Assembly: GCF_014083985.1 (NCBI RefSeq)
Contig: NZ_CP046907.1
Coordinates: 1,434,501 to 1,498,500 of the forward strand
DNA: 64,000 nt
Direction: 5' to 3'
From: Streptomyces sp. SCUT-3
Lineage (GTDB): Bacteria; Actinomycetota; Actinomycetes; Streptomycetales; Streptomycetaceae
Shown: positions 10,869 to 20,035 of the stretch, one piece after another
Layout: each line of letters begins with the position of its first letter
Numbering within the stretch: position 1 is the first letter of the stretch
Notes under the pieces: model-generated
What the model was told of the DNA's origin: nothing
The model's input: the letters and a program-made list of their open reading frames with translations, nothing else
Database searches by the model: none
Made by a program: the position numbers and the translations under genes

Positions 10869-11969
10869 TCACCCCCGCTCCCGCGTCTCGCGCCGCTGCC
10901 GCTCCTCGCGCAGGCAGCGGCGCAGCGGCTCGGGGTCCAGGCCGCTGTTGCACGCCTGGTGCAGCAGCCTGGCGAAGGTGTACTCGGGGTCGGCCTCCAG
11001 GGCCCGGACGAAGGCGACCCGGGCCGCCGGCTCGTCGCCGCAGGCCCAGCAGACCCAGCCGGCCAGGGTCAGCGGGGCCGCGGCGTGGCCGGAGTAGGCG
11101 CCCGTGCAGCGCCGGGCCAGGGCGCGCCACAGGCGCAGCGCCGCACCGGCGTCGGGTTGCTCCACCCACTCCGCGGCCCGGTCCCGCGCCACGCGGTCCT
11201 GCAGTCCGAGGACCAGGCGGGCCGCCTGTGCGGGGGTGAGGAGGGCGTCGTCGTGGCGGTCGGCCTCGTCGTCGGTGCAGGAGGGCGGCGGCGGGCCTGC
11301 CCGGAAGCGGTCGAGCACCGCGGCGAGAGCCGCCACGGTCTCCTCCACGAGTCCCCCCGGCCCGCCGTCCCCGCCCCCGTTCCCCTCCCCCTCTCCGTCT
11401 CCGTCCCCGGACAGGAGGCGGGGGAGGAGGACGGCGCAGGCGCGGTCCAGGGCTGTCTCCTGGATCCGGTCGTGCGGGGGCGGCAGCGGCTCGAAGCGGG
11501 CGGCCATCTGCTTGAGGGAGCCCTGCACCCGGATCCCGGCGAAGGCCGCGGCCGCGGCCATCACGGAGGTGCCGCCGGATCCGAGCTCGGTGCCCTCGGC
11601 GGGGCAGCACCCGGTGTCCGGGCAGACGTAGGACCACCACCGCCCGCCGCTGACGCACAGGGCCTCGGGAACGGGCACGTCCAGGGCCCCGCAGGCGGTG
11701 CGCAGGGCCTGGGCGAGTGGCCTCAACCGCTCCGCCGTCCGCGCCGGCGGGGTGCCCGGCGGCGGGTCCTGGCACAGGAAGACCAGGATCCCGTCGGGCT
11801 GCCGGCCGCGCGCCCGCGCCCCCTCGACGAAGCAGGTGGTGAGCTGCCGGGCGGCCTCGGGCCACTCGCCGGCGTCCTCGGGGATCGCCAGCCGCAGCCG
11901 CCCGCCGAAGCGGCTCCGGTCGCCGTGCAGGGCGACCAGGACGATCGAGTCGTCCGGGTGGAAGCCCAT
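10869..11969 (-). CDS. DUF4192 domain protein, 5' end apparently frameshifted
   Basis: The open part encodes 366 residues of a DUF4192 protein, a family of unknown function universal in Streptomyces (MGFHPDDSIVLVALHGDRSRFGGRLRLAIP; LRPLAQALRTACGALDVPVPEAL; WWSYVCPDTGCCP). The family normally begins about 30 residues earlier with a TLRSPxELAxALPYL segment. Those residues are present in this frame (VTLRSPGELAEALPYL), but no ATG, GTG or TTG precedes them before a stop. An ATG at 12060 (MTQH...) is in the neighbouring frame. One base removed from the six-C run at 12037-12042 would join them into a normal protein. The C-terminal third holds repeated helices resembling tetratricopeptide repeats. 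Whether the break is biological is unknown. Confidence 0.75.
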   Translation of the reverse strand: MGFHPDDSIVLVALHGDRSRFGGRLRLAIPEDAGEWPEAARQLTTCFVEGARARGRQPDGILVFLCQDPPPGTPPARTAERLRPLAQALRTACGALDVPVPEALCVSGGRWWSYVCPDTGCCPAEGTELGSGGTSVMAAAAAFAGIRVQGSLKQMAARFEPLPPPHDRIQETALDRACAVLLPRLLSGDGDGEGEGNGGGDGGPGGLVEETVAALAAVLDRFRAGPPPPSCTDDEADRHDDALLTPAQAARLVLGLQDRVARDRAAEWVEQPDAGAALRLWRALARRCTGAYSGHAAAPLTLAGWVCWACGDEPAARVAFVRALEADPEYTFARLLHQACNSGLDPEPLRRCLREERQRRETRERG

Positions 11970-12232
11970 CAGGTACGGGAGGGCCTCGGCGAGCTCTCCG
12001 GGGCTGCGCAGGGTGACGCGGGGGCCTTCGGCGTGCGGGGGGAGGGGTGTGCTGTGTCATGCCCCGACGGTGCCGTTGCGGGGCGGCCCGTGGGGGCCCG
12101 CGGCACGGATCTGTGGACGCGGCGGCGACCGCCCACGACCCCTTCCCCCGATAGTGGTACTTCGGGGCGCGGGGTTGACGTCGGTCCACAGGGCTTTGGC
12201 CGTTGTCGGTGCGGGGCGGTTGGATGGAGGGC

Positions 12233-14404
12233 ATGAACGACGCACTCCGCTCCGCCGCCGACGCCGTGCTGTGCCGGCTGGTCGGCTCCACCGACGGCAC
12301 CGCCCGGCTGCGCGAGGACCAGTGGCGGGCGATCGAGGCACTGGTGGACCAGGGGCGGCGGGCCCTGGTGGTGCAGCGCACGGGCTGGGGCAAATCGGCG
12401 GTGTACTTCGTGGCCACCGCCCTGCTGCGCGAGCGCGGCAGCGGGCCGACGGTGATCGTCTCACCGCTGCTGGCCCTGATGCGCAACCAGATCGAGGCCG
12501 CCGAGCGGGCCGGCATCCGGGCCCGGACCATCAACTCCGCCAACACCGAGGAGTGGGAGGCGGTGCAGGCCGAGGTGCTTGCCGGCCGGGTCGACGTCCT
12601 GCTGGTCAGCCCGGAGCGGCTGAACAACCCCGACTTCCGCGACCAGGTGCTGCCCGCGCTCGCCGCCTCCACCGGGCTGCTGGTGGTCGACGAGGCGCAC
12701 TGCATCTCCGACTGGGGCCACGACTTCCGCCCCGACTACCGGCGCCTGCGCACCATGCTCTCCGAACTGCGGCCGGGGGTACCGGTGCTGGCCACCACGG
12801 CCACCGCGAACGCACGGGTCACCGCCGACGTCGCCGAGCAACTGGGCACCGGCACCGGGCAGGACGGGGACGGCTCCGCCCTGGTGCTGCGCGGCTCCCT
12901 GGAGCGGGACAGCCTCGGCCTGGGAGTCCTGGCCCTGCCCGACGCGCCCCGGCGGCTGGCCTGGCTGGCCGACCACCTCGACGAGCTGCCGGGCTCGGGC
13001 ATCGTCTACACCCTGACCGTGGCCGCGGCCGAGGAGGTCACCGCCTTCCTGCGGCAGTGCGGGCACACCGTGGCCTCCTACTCCGGCCGCACCGAGGACG
13101 CCGACCGGCGCGCCGCCGAGGCGGACCTGCTGGCAAACCGGGTCAAGGCCCTGGTGGCCACCTCCGCGCTCGGCATGGGATTCGACAAGCCCGACCTCGG
13201 GTTCGTGGTCCACCTGGGCTCCCCCGCCTCCCCCATCGCCTACTACCAGCAGGTCGGACGGGCCGGGCGCGGCGTCGACCGGGCGGACGTGCTGCTGCTG
13301 CCCGGCAAGGAGGACGAGGCGATCTGGCAGTACTTCGCCTCCCTCGCCTTCCCCGCGGAGGAGCAGGTGCGGCGCACCCTCGACGTGCTGGCCGCGTCCG
13401 ACCGGCCGGTGTCCACCGCCGCGCTGGAGGCCAGGGTCGACCTGCGCCGCTCCCGCCTGGAGACGATGCTCAAGGTGCTGGACGTCGACGGGGCGGTCCG
13501 CCGCGTCAAGGGCGGCTGGACGTACACCGGGCAGCCGTGGTCCTACGACGCGGAACGGTACGCCCGGGTGGCCCGGCAGCGCGAGACGGAGCAGCAGGCG
13601 ATGCGCGAGTACGCGCGCACCACCGGGTGCCGGATGGAGTTCCTGCGGCGCCAGTTGGACGACGAGCAGGCCGCGCCGTGCGGCCGGTGCGACAACTGCG
13701 CGGGCGCGCGGTTCTCCACCGAGGTCTCCCCCCGGACCCTGGACGCGGCCCGGTCCGCGCTGGGCCGGCCCGGGACGGAGGTCGAGCCTCGCCGGATGTG
13801 GCCCACCGGACTGCCCGCGATCGGCGTGGAGTTGAAGGGCAGGATCCCCGCGGACGAGCAGGCGCTCCCGGGGCGGGCGCTGGGCCGGCTGTCCGACATC
13901 GGCTGGGGCAACCGGCTGCGGCCGCTGCTCGCCGAGGGCGCCGCGGACGCGCCGGTGGCGCCGGACGTGGTCGACGCGGTGGTGCGGGTACTGGCCGACT
14001 GGGCCAAGGGGCCCGGTGGTTGGGCGAGCGGCGAGCCCGGCGCGGTGCAGCGCCCGGCCGGCGTGGTCACCGTCGCGTCCGTGTCCAGGCCGCAGTTGGT
14101 CGGTTCGCTGGGCCGGCGGATCGCCGAGGTGGGCCGGATGCCGCTGCTGGGCGAGGTGGAACTCACGGAGGAGGCCGCGGGGAGGAGACTGCCGCGCAGC
14201 AACAGCGCGCAGCGGGTGAGGGCGCTGCACGAGGCGTTCGCCGTTCCCCCCGGCCTGGCCGCGGCCCTGGAGGAGGCCCGGGGGCCGGTGCTGCTGGTGG
14301 ACGACTTCGCCGACACCGGGTGGACCCTGGCGGTGGCCGCCCGGCTGCTGCGCCGGGCCGGGGCCGCCGGAGTACTGCCGCTGGTGCTCGCCGTCCAGGG
14401 ATGA
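12233..14404 (+). CDS. RecQ-family DNA helicase with phosphoribosyltransferase-like tail
   Basis: A 723-residue superfamily 2 3'-5' DNA helicase. RecA-like domain 1 has Walker A QRTGWGKS (about 48-55), DEAH box at 153-156 (VVDEAHCISDWGHDFRPDY) and the TTATAN motif. Domain 2 has ATSALGMGFDKPDL and YYQQVGRAGRG (motifs V and VI). A zinc-binding RecQ C-terminal segment shows four Cys in GCRMEFL...CGRCDNC. The last ~40 residues, LLVDDFADTGWTLAVAARLL, look like the PRPP loop of type I phosphoribosyltransferases, an addition absent from E. coli RecQ. The ATG at 12233 is preceded closely by TGGAGG. A DNA repair role is likely; the job of the tail is unknown. Confidence 0.88.
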   Translation: MNDALRSAADAVLCRLVGSTDGTARLREDQWRAIEALVDQGRRALVVQRTGWGKSAVYFVATALLRERGSGPTVIVSPLLALMRNQIEAAERAGIRARTINSANTEEWEAVQAEVLAGRVDVLLVSPERLNNPDFRDQVLPALAASTGLLVVDEAHCISDWGHDFRPDYRRLRTMLSELRPGVPVLATTATANARVTADVAEQLGTGTGQDGDGSALVLRGSLERDSLGLGVLALPDAPRRLAWLADHLDELPGSGIVYTLTVAAAEEVTAFLRQCGHTVASYSGRTEDADRRAAEADLLANRVKALVATSALGMGFDKPDLGFVVHLGSPASPIAYYQQVGRAGRGVDRADVLLLPGKEDEAIWQYFASLAFPAEEQVRRTLDVLAASDRPVSTAALEARVDLRRSRLETMLKVLDVDGAVRRVKGGWTYTGQPWSYDAERYARVARQRETEQQAMREYARTTGCRMEFLRRQLDDEQAAPCGRCDNCAGARFSTEVSPRTLDAARSALGRPGTEVEPRRMWPTGLPAIGVELKGRIPADEQALPGRALGRLSDIGWGNRLRPLLAEGAADAPVAPDVVDAVVRVLADWAKGPGGWASGEPGAVQRPAGVVTVASVSRPQLVGSLGRRIAEVGRMPLLGEVELTEEAAGRRLPRSNSAQRVRALHEAFAVPPGLAAALEEARGPVLLVDDFADTGWTLAVAARLLRRAGAAGVLPLVLAVQG

Positions 14405-14585
14405 GGCGGTGAACGGCCGTTGAACCTCCGGCCACCGTCCGGAGAACGGGACGGCGGCGCGAAACCGGGGGAATCTATGCGGCGGACCGCCCCATACCGG
14501 TCGGCCGCAGTCAATTGCGCATTGCCGCTGCGGGATGCGACGGCAAGAATTGCCGTGTATCCGCAGCCGGCCCCCTCGCGGGGTC

Positions 14586-14611
14586 CCGGCACCGGCGTGC
14601 GCCGGTGCCGG
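14586..14611 (+). other. Leader hairpin upstream of the gene at 14642
   Basis: A perfect 12-bp stem (14586-14597 / 14600-14611) lies in the 237-base gap, about 30 bases before the GTG of the next gene. It may be the recQ terminator or a translational leader structure. The rest of the gap (14405-14585) is less GC-rich and probably holds a promoter, but no clear -10/-35 pair was identified. Confidence 0.45.
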
Positions 14612-14641
14612 CCCGACGGATGCGCCCACGAAGGGAGGACC

Positions 14642-15232
14642 GTGTCTTTCGGCTTCGCTCCGGATTCCTCCGGCTCGGCCTCCGGCCAGCTGCGGGCCAT
14701 CGAGCCCGCCGAGTGGAACAGCGCGGGCATCCCCCTGCTGCGCGATCCGCGCGAAGTGGTCAAGGACCTGCACGCCCGGCACCTCCCCTCCCCCTCGACC
14801 GCGGTCGTGGCCGTCTACGACGCCACGGGCCGGCTGGTGGCCAGTGCCTCGTTCGCCGAGCGCTTCGGCGGCACGGACGGCTGGGAGCACCGCAACATGC
14901 TGCTGGCGCACCTGCGCCGGGTCGTCCCGCACGACCTGCGGCGGCCGCACCCGGTGCGCACGGCGGTGCTGCTGGTGTGCCGCGAGGGCGAGTCGTCCTG
15001 GACCGAGGCCGACGGCGCGTGGATGTGGGGGCTGCGGGACGCCTGCTCCCTGCACGGACTGCGCTGCGGGGCGTACATCACGCTGACTCCCGGGGGCTGG
15101 CAGGTGCTCGGGGAGGGTCGGAGCGGACGGAACCCCAACTCCGACACCTGGGCGGAACTGACCGGCAGGTCGCTGGAGATCGGCCCCGCCGAGGGAGCCC
15201 CACAGGCGGTCCGCCGGGCCGTCGCCCGCTGA
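14642..15232 (+). CDS. Conserved Streptomyces protein of unknown function
   Basis: A 196-residue soluble protein conserved next to the recQ-like gene in Streptomyces. No known domain was recognised. Visible features: a conserved N-terminus (SFGFAPDSSGSASGQLRAIEP, EWNSAGIPLLRDPREVV), a beta-strand-rich middle (TAVVAVYDATGRLVASASFAERF; RTAVLLVCREGESSWTEADG) and a Trp-rich segment (WMWGLRDACSLHGLRCGAYITLTPGGW). There is no signal peptide or membrane segment. The GTG start has an excellent GAAGGGAGGA site. It is convergent with the gene at 15503, sharing a hairpin. Confidence 0.75.
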   Translation: MSFGFAPDSSGSASGQLRAIEPAEWNSAGIPLLRDPREVVKDLHARHLPSPSTAVVAVYDATGRLVASASFAERFGGTDGWEHRNMLLAHLRRVVPHDLRRPHPVRTAVLLVCREGESSWTEADGAWMWGLRDACSLHGLRCGAYITLTPGGWQVLGEGRSGRNPNSDTWAELTGRSLEIGPAEGAPQAVRRAVAR

Positions 15233-15411
15233 CCCGGGCCGGGCTCCTGCCGGGGCGTCGCCGGGGCCGCAGGGCCGGACGCCGACAGGGACACAGGGCC
15301 GTGCGCAGGCCTTTCGGACCGGATCAGGAGCGCACGTCGGCTGCGGCACCGGCCGCGGGCGGTGCGGGCCCTCCGGACGAAGGCCGCCCGGGACGAAGAC
15401 CGCCCGGGCAG

Positions 15412-15455
15412 GGAAGGAGCCGGCGGCCGCGCAGGGCGGGCCGCCGGCTCCTTCC
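15412..15455. terminator. Convergent terminator
   Basis: A 17-bp perfect stem (15412-15428 / 15439-15455) with a 10-base loop lies between two convergent genes. Confidence 0.8.
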
Positions 15456-15502
15456 GACAGGATCAGGCCGGTTCAGGCAGGTTCGGACAGGGGCGGGCCG
15501 GT

Positions 15503-16150
15503 TCAGGCCGGGGCGGGAACCTCGCCCGCCAGGGCCCGCAGGCGCTGCGGATCGCCGCACACGTGCAGCTCCTCGGCCGCTCGGGCCATGGCCGCCGGGA
15601 GCGCCGCGGCGGCCTGCTCGTCGGTGCCGCCGTTGACGGCCAGCACCACCACGGCCCGCCGGGCGGCCCGCTCTGCGGTGGCGTGGGCGTAGAAGACGTC
15701 ACCGCCCTCGTCGAGCTGCTTCCAGTAGGCGTCCTCGCCGAAGGACAGCTCGTGCAGCGCCCAGGGGTGCTGCTCGGCGGTGGTCAGCACCAGGATGTCG
15801 CCCGGCGCGCGGCCGGAGTCCAGGAGCCGGTCGACCGTCTCGTCGGCGGTTTCCACCGCGGTGGAGTCGGTGGTCGGCACCAGCTGGACGCGGGCGCCGG
15901 CACCGGCGCCCGGGACGGGCGGAGGGGGCGTGGCGGCGGGGGCCGGCGGGCGCGGCGCGCCGGGGCGGCCGGGGCCGGGCCTGGTGCGCGCCGCGGGGCC
16001 GCCGCCGGGGGGCGCCGGGCGCGGCGGAGCGGGTCGGGGGCCAGGAGCCGGGACGGGACGGGGCGTCTGCGGGTTACGGGTGCTCCCCGCAGAGCTGCGG
16101 GGGCCCGGGACACTCTCGTGGATCTGGGGCTCCTCGGGGGTGAGAGGCAT
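15503..16150 (-). CDS. Unknown protein with helicase-C-like domain, no Walker A
   Basis: A 215-residue conserved protein. Residues 1-85 are a Pro/Ala/Gly-rich disordered region. Residues ~90-215 are compact: VQLVPTTDSTAVETADETVDRLLDSG, DILVLTTAEQHPWALHELSFGEDAYW, then VFYAHATAERAARRAVVVLAVNGG and AMARAAEELHVCGDPQRL. The order (nucleotide-proximal strand, a VVVLAVNGG strand, then a helix followed by a strand ending in a small turn) resembles the second RecA-like domain of UvrD-type helicases. No ATP-binding P-loop exists in this gene, so a stand-alone helicase activity is not expected. The fold comparison is by eye and tentative. The ATG at 16150 has only a weak ribosome site; rnhB lies just upstream. 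Confidence 0.7.
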   Translation of the reverse strand: MPLTPEEPQIHESVPGPRSSAGSTRNPQTPRPVPAPGPRPAPPRPAPPGGGPAARTRPGPGRPGAPRPPAPAATPPPPVPGAGAGARVQLVPTTDSTAVETADETVDRLLDSGRAPGDILVLTTAEQHPWALHELSFGEDAYWKQLDEGGDVFYAHATAERAARRAVVVLAVNGGTDEQAAAALPAAMARAAEELHVCGDPQRLRALAGEVPAPA

Positions 16151-16197
16151 GGGGTGTTGTCTATCAAACGTGGTTCGACCGCGCACCGGCGGGGCTG

Positions 16198-16896
16198 TCA
16201 GAATTCGAACCCCAGCTGTCCGGCCTGCTCGAGGGGCGGGGGCACGGGGGTGCGCTCCTTCTTTAGGTGGCGCCACCGCTCCAGCCCGTCGAGGTAGGAC
16301 CACGAGAGCCGGTGGTGCGGTGTGGGGCCCAGCTCCTCCAGCGCGGCACGGTGTACCGGTGAGGGGTACCCGGCGTTGTCGCCGAAGGCGAACGATACGT
16401 GTTCCAGGCCCAGTTCGGCCATCATTGCGTCACGCCGGACCTTGGCCAGAACTGAGGCGGCGGCGACGCACACGCAACTGCGGTCGCCCTTGACCACCGT
16501 ACGCACCCGCCAGGGGTCGCCGAGGTAGTCGTGCTTGCCGTCGAGGACGACGGCGTCCGGGCGGACCGGTAGGGCCTCGAGCGCGCGGACCGCGGCGAGC
16601 CGCAGGGCCGCGGTCATGCCCATCTCGTCGATCTCCTGCGGCGACGCGTGCCCGAGGGCGTGCGCGTCGACCCAGTCCTCCAGTTCCGCCGCGAGCTCGA
16701 CGCGGCGGCGGGGGGTGAGCAGCTTGGAGTCCGTGAGCCCGGCGGGCGGCCTGCGCAGGCCGGTGACGGCCGCGCAGACGGTGACCGGTCCGGCCCACGC
16801 CCCGCGGCCCACCTCGTCGACACCGGCGACGACCTTGGCGCCGCAGGTGGCCCGGAGGGAGCGCTCGACGCTGTGGGTGGGAGGTTCGAAGGGCAT
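16198..16896 (-). CDS. rnhB: Ribonuclease HII
   Basis: A 232-residue type 2 RNase H that nicks DNA at embedded ribonucleotides and removes RNA from RNA/DNA hybrids. The first catalytic acids are in [14 protein letters not shown] (Asp, Glu). The GRG loop contacts the RNA-DNA junction. A third Asp is in [12 protein letters not shown], and the fourth is in the conserved segment [27 protein letters not shown] near the C-terminus is typical of actinobacterial RnhB. Length is normal. The ATG at 16896 gives the usual [15 protein letters not shown] start, though no strong ribosome site is visible. It is followed by the gene at 15503 in the same direction, so the two may be co-transcribed. Confidence 0.95.
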   Translation of the reverse strand: MPFEPPTHSVERSLRATCGAKVVAGVDEVGRGAWAGPVTVCAAVTGLRRPPAGLTDSKLLTPRRRVELAAELEDWVDAHALGHASPQEIDEMGMTAALRLAAVRALEALPVRPDAVVLDGKHDYLGDPWRVRTVVKGDRSCVCVAAASVLAKVRRDAMMAELGLEHVSFAFGDNAGYPSPVHRAALEELGPTPHHRLSWSYLDGLERWRHLKKERTPVPPPLEQAGQLGFEF

Positions 16897-17005
16897 GACA
16901 GGGCCAAGATTACGCCCCGGAGCGGGGCCCGGCCGCACCGGTCCCCGCTCCGGAACCCGGCCCCTGCCCCAGGGCCCCGGAGGTGCGGGACCGGGGGCGC
17001 GGGGC

Positions 17006-18811
17006 CTACCTCATTACGGCTCGCGGCAGTCCGGCCCGCCAGCACGGGTCCCCGCCCTCCAGGGGGCGCTCCCGAAGGATCCCCAGGGCGGTGTGCTCGG
17101 CCAGGCTGATCGCGTACCAGGGGGTCCGTGCGTCGGGCAGCTCCCGGGCGATCTCCTCCAGCGCGCACGAACGCTGGGGCTCGGGCAGCGAGTCCAGGGC
17201 CGGTACGGCGTCCGCGGACAGGTTCTGCAGGTAGGCCAGGTCGAGCCTGCCGGGCTCCCCGGCGTGGCGGGCGATGTTCTGCCGTGCCACCAGGTCGTCC
17301 GGGGAGGCCAGGCCGAACGCCAGGACACCGGCCGCGGCACTGGCCACGACGGCCCGCGGCAGCCACCGGGCGCCCCACACCCCGGCGGCCGTCACCAGCA
17401 CCAGGACCAGGCCCAGCCACAGTTCGGCGCCCATCACCGACACCCTCAGCCGGGTGAGCCCGTACGCCTCCACGTACAGGTCCATGCGGCGCAGCGCGGA
17501 GGCCACGACGACCAGCGCCAGCAGGCACAGAAGCCCCAGGGTGCCGCGCACCAGCAGTCGGTCCCCCCGGCCGCCGCGCGGGGCCCAGCGCGCGGCCAGG
17601 GCGATCACCACCAGGGTCAGCACGGTGGCCCACAGCAGCTGCCAGAACCCCTGGCGCGCGTACTGCGCGTAGGTAAGTCCGGTCGAGGCCAGCACCTTGT
17701 CGTAGCCGCCGAACAGCACCGCCAGCTGCACCGCGTTGAAGGCGGCGAACAGGACGTCGAGGAGCACCAGCGGAAGCGCCCACTCCAGTCGGCCGCGGGC
17801 CTTCCCCGGCTTCGCTGCCGCGCGGTCGAAGCGCAGCGGGGCCGCGGCGGCCCGGGCGGCCGCCAGCGCGCCCAGCGCACCGAGCGCCAGCAGGAACAGG
17901 CGCAGCGGGACGTCCCCCGCCCCGGTGTCGGGGGCCAGGGAGCCCAGCAGGTCCGCGAAGGCGGCGTCCGCCCCGGCGAACAGCGCGCCGAAGACGCCCA
18001 GCAGCCCGGCCGCCACCAGGACCGCGCGCACCGCGGGCCACCAGCGGTCCTTGGAGGAGCGGCCCCGCTCCCGCAGTCCGGCCCAGGCCCAGCGCCCTCC
18101 CGGGACGACCGAGGCGAGCAGGCCGACCGGCCCGAGGAGGACGCCGGCCCAGGTGCGCCCCCCGTGCAGGGCCAGCGACCCGGCCCCCAGGGCCGCGGTC
18201 ACCGCGAGGAAGGTCGGCCATCCCGCGTCGCGCAGTGCGGGCACCACGAGCAGCGCCAGGCCGACGGCCGCCCACAGCAGCGTCCAGGGGCGCGGGCGGC
18301 GGCGGGCCGCGACGGCCGCGAACCCGGCCGCGACCGCGGCCGGGAGTGCCGCGACCAGCAGGCCCACGCCCAGTCCGTCGCCCAGCAGCAGGGCGGACAG
18401 CAGGCCGGTGGCCAGTGCCGACCACAGCACCGCGGTGCGCACCGGTCCCGGGTCCGCGGACCGCACCGCCCGCACCCAGGCGGGCGGCTCGGACGGCGGC
18501 GCCTGCCACTGCTGCACCGACCACTGCTGGTACTGCTGCGGAGGGGGCCCGCCCGGGCCACGCTGCCGCCCCGAGTCCGGACCGGGGCCGGGGTCCTGGC
18601 CCCGGTCCGGGTCCTGGCTCGGGCCGGGGTCCTGGCTCGGGCCGGGGTCCTGGCTCGGGCCGGGGTCCTGGCCGCGGTCCTGGTGCGGGACGTGGCCGGC
18701 CGGGCGGGGCTCCGCGTCCTCGTGGGCGGGCTCCTGCGGGTGCTCCCCGTGGTGTTCCCGCGACCGGTCCGGGCCCGGCTCGGGCATGGTTCCTGACGGC
18801 GTGTCGGGCAA
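17006..18811 (-). CDS. DUF4173/DUF4153-type polytopic membrane protein
   Basis: A 601-residue membrane protein of unknown function. The first ~110 residues are a hydrophilic, disordered Gly/Pro/Gln/Asp-rich cytoplasmic tail containing a DPGPSQ hexapeptide repeated in tandem, encoded by an 18-bp DNA repeat. About ten to twelve hydrophobic helices follow (examples: [65 protein letters not shown]). The family core is recognised at [18 protein letters not shown] and [21 protein letters not shown]. The C-terminus is a soluble segment ([27 protein letters not shown]). The start is the TTG at 18811, seven bases after AGGGGGG; an ATG at 18787 is an alternative. Confidence 0.8.
   Translation of the reverse strand: MPDTPSGTMPEPGPDRSREHHGEHPQEPAHEDAEPRPAGHVPHQDRGQDPGPSQDPGPSQDPGPSQDPDRGQDPGPGPDSGRQRGPGGPPPQQYQQWSVQQWQAPPSEPPAWVRAVRSADPGPVRTAVLWSALATGLLSALLLGDGLGVGLLVAALPAAVAAGFAAVAARRRPRPWTLLWAAVGLALLVVPALRDAGWPTFLAVTAALGAGSLALHGGRTWAGVLLGPVGLLASVVPGGRWAWAGLRERGRSSKDRWWPAVRAVLVAAGLLGVFGALFAGADAAFADLLGSLAPDTGAGDVPLRLFLLALGALGALAAARAAAAPLRFDRAAAKPGKARGRLEWALPLVLLDVLFAAFNAVQLAVLFGGYDKVLASTGLTYAQYARQGFWQLLWATVLTLVVIALAARWAPRGGRGDRLLVRGTLGLLCLLALVVVASALRRMDLYVEAYGLTRLRVSVMGAELWLGLVLVLVTAAGVWGARWLPRAVVASAAAGVLAFGLASPDDLVARQNIARHAGEPGRLDLAYLQNLSADAVPALDSLPEPQRSCALEEIARELPDARTPWYAISLAEHTALGILRERPLEGGDPCWRAGLPRAVMR
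18583..18675. repeat. 18-bp in-frame tandem repeat
   Basis: About five copies of GGGCCGGGGTCCTGGCTC (exact at 18621-18638 and 18639-18656, imperfect outside). They encode the DPGPSQ repeats in the N-terminal tail of the DUF4173-type protein. The unit length keeps the frame, so copy number can vary without breaking the gene. Confidence 0.9.
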
Positions 18812-19011
18812 GGCGTCCCCCCCTGGGCGTCGGCCGGCGCGGCCGGGAACCGTTCCCCGGCGGCGCGGCAGTCACCGTAGCCCCGCCGGCGGCCGGTTCC
18901 CCCGCTGTGGCAGTCCTGCCCCCCAGCGGTGACAGGGCCGTGACAAAGGCCCCCGGGCAGGGCACCCGGGGCACCCGGGGCGGTCCCCGTCCCGGGCCGG
19001 CTCCGCCCGGT

Positions 19012-19920
19012 TCAGCCGGTCCTCTCCGCGGGCACCGCCGGCAGCCAGGCCGGCAGTTCCTCGGTTCGCCCGGCCCACGTCGCGGGGACCGGGACCCCGG
19101 GTCCGCAGGCGACGATTCCGCCGACGATGGCGCAGGTGGTGTCCACGTCCCCGCCCGCCTGCGCGGTGGCCCACAGCGCCTGCTCGTAGTCGCCCAGGTG
19201 CCGGGCGGCCGCCCACAGGGTGAACGGCACCGTGTCGTGGGCGCTGGTGCGACGGCCGCTGCCCAGGACCGCGGCGACGGTGGCCACGTCCCCGTAGTCG
19301 AGCATGTCCCGCGCCCTGCCGACCCCCGCGTGCACGGCGCTGCGCGGCAGCAACTCCAGGACCCCGGTGAGCAGTTCCTCGGGGCCGGGCGGCGGGCCGG
19401 AGGCGTCCGCGACCAGGCAGGCCGCGACGGCCACCGCCGTCGCCCCCGCCACGGCCTCGCGGTGCCGGTGGGTGGTGAGCGCCGAACGCTCCGCCTCGTG
19501 CGCCGCCCGTTCGGGCTCGCCGGCGAACCATGCGCCCAGCGGCGCGACGCGCATCGCGGCCCCGTTGCCCCAGGAGCCCTGGCCGTCGAAGAGGCCGGCC
19601 GCCAGGGCCCGCCAGTCACCGCCCTCGCGGACCAGCCGCAGCATGCGGTTGACCGCGGGCCCGTAGCCGCGGTCGAAGTCGTGGCGTTCGGCGAAGGAGG
19701 CGGCCAGCGCGTCCTGGTCGATGTGCCCGTGCCCGGCGAGGACGGCCAGCACGGAGCACGCCATCTCGGTGTCGTCCGTCCACTGCCACACCCCGGGCGG
19801 CAGCTCCCGGCCGCGCAGGGCCGGAAGGTTGGAGGGCACGAAGAACTGCGATCCCAGGGCGTCCCCGACGGCCAGCCCGCGCAGGCTGGCCAGGGCACGG
19901 TCGAAACGGTCGGTGGTCAT
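19012..19920 (-). CDS. ADP-ribosylglycohydrolase family protein (DraG/ARH-like)
   Basis: A 302-residue all-alpha hydrolase of the DraG family, which removes ADP-ribose from proteins or related molecules using two divalent metals. The N-terminus shows the family opening ALASLRGLAVGDALGSQFF. The first metal site is in WQWTDDTEMACSVL. The C-terminal metal site is in AGGDVDTTCAIVGGIVA (the D-x-D/TT pattern). Spacing and length match the family. The ATG at 19920 is preferred over a GTG at 19938; neither has a strong ribosome site. No ADP-ribosyltransferase is visible nearby, so the substrate cannot be assigned. Confidence 0.9.
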   Translation of the reverse strand: MTTDRFDRALASLRGLAVGDALGSQFFVPSNLPALRGRELPPGVWQWTDDTEMACSVLAVLAGHGHIDQDALAASFAERHDFDRGYGPAVNRMLRLVREGGDWRALAAGLFDGQGSWGNGAAMRVAPLGAWFAGEPERAAHEAERSALTTHRHREAVAGATAVAVAACLVADASGPPPGPEELLTGVLELLPRSAVHAGVGRARDMLDYGDVATVAAVLGSGRRTSAHDTVPFTLWAAARHLGDYEQALWATAQAGGDVDTTCAIVGGIVACGPGVPVPATWAGRTEELPAWLPAVPAERTG

Positions 19921-20035
19921 CGCCAGGAACTCTGGCACCGCGCCCCGACGGGGTCAATCGCCCGCAGTCTCCTTTGTGCCCAGAATCACCACGGATGCCC
20001 CCGGAGCACCGTGTCCACCGGTCCCTCCCGGCTGC

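Noticed and set aside
9244-12705. A 1153-codon minus-strand open frame crossing the hydrolase and DUF4192 genes
   Set aside because: It lies antisense or out of frame to recognisable genes, is Arg/Pro/Gly-rich without domains, and is explained by very high GC suppressing stop codons.
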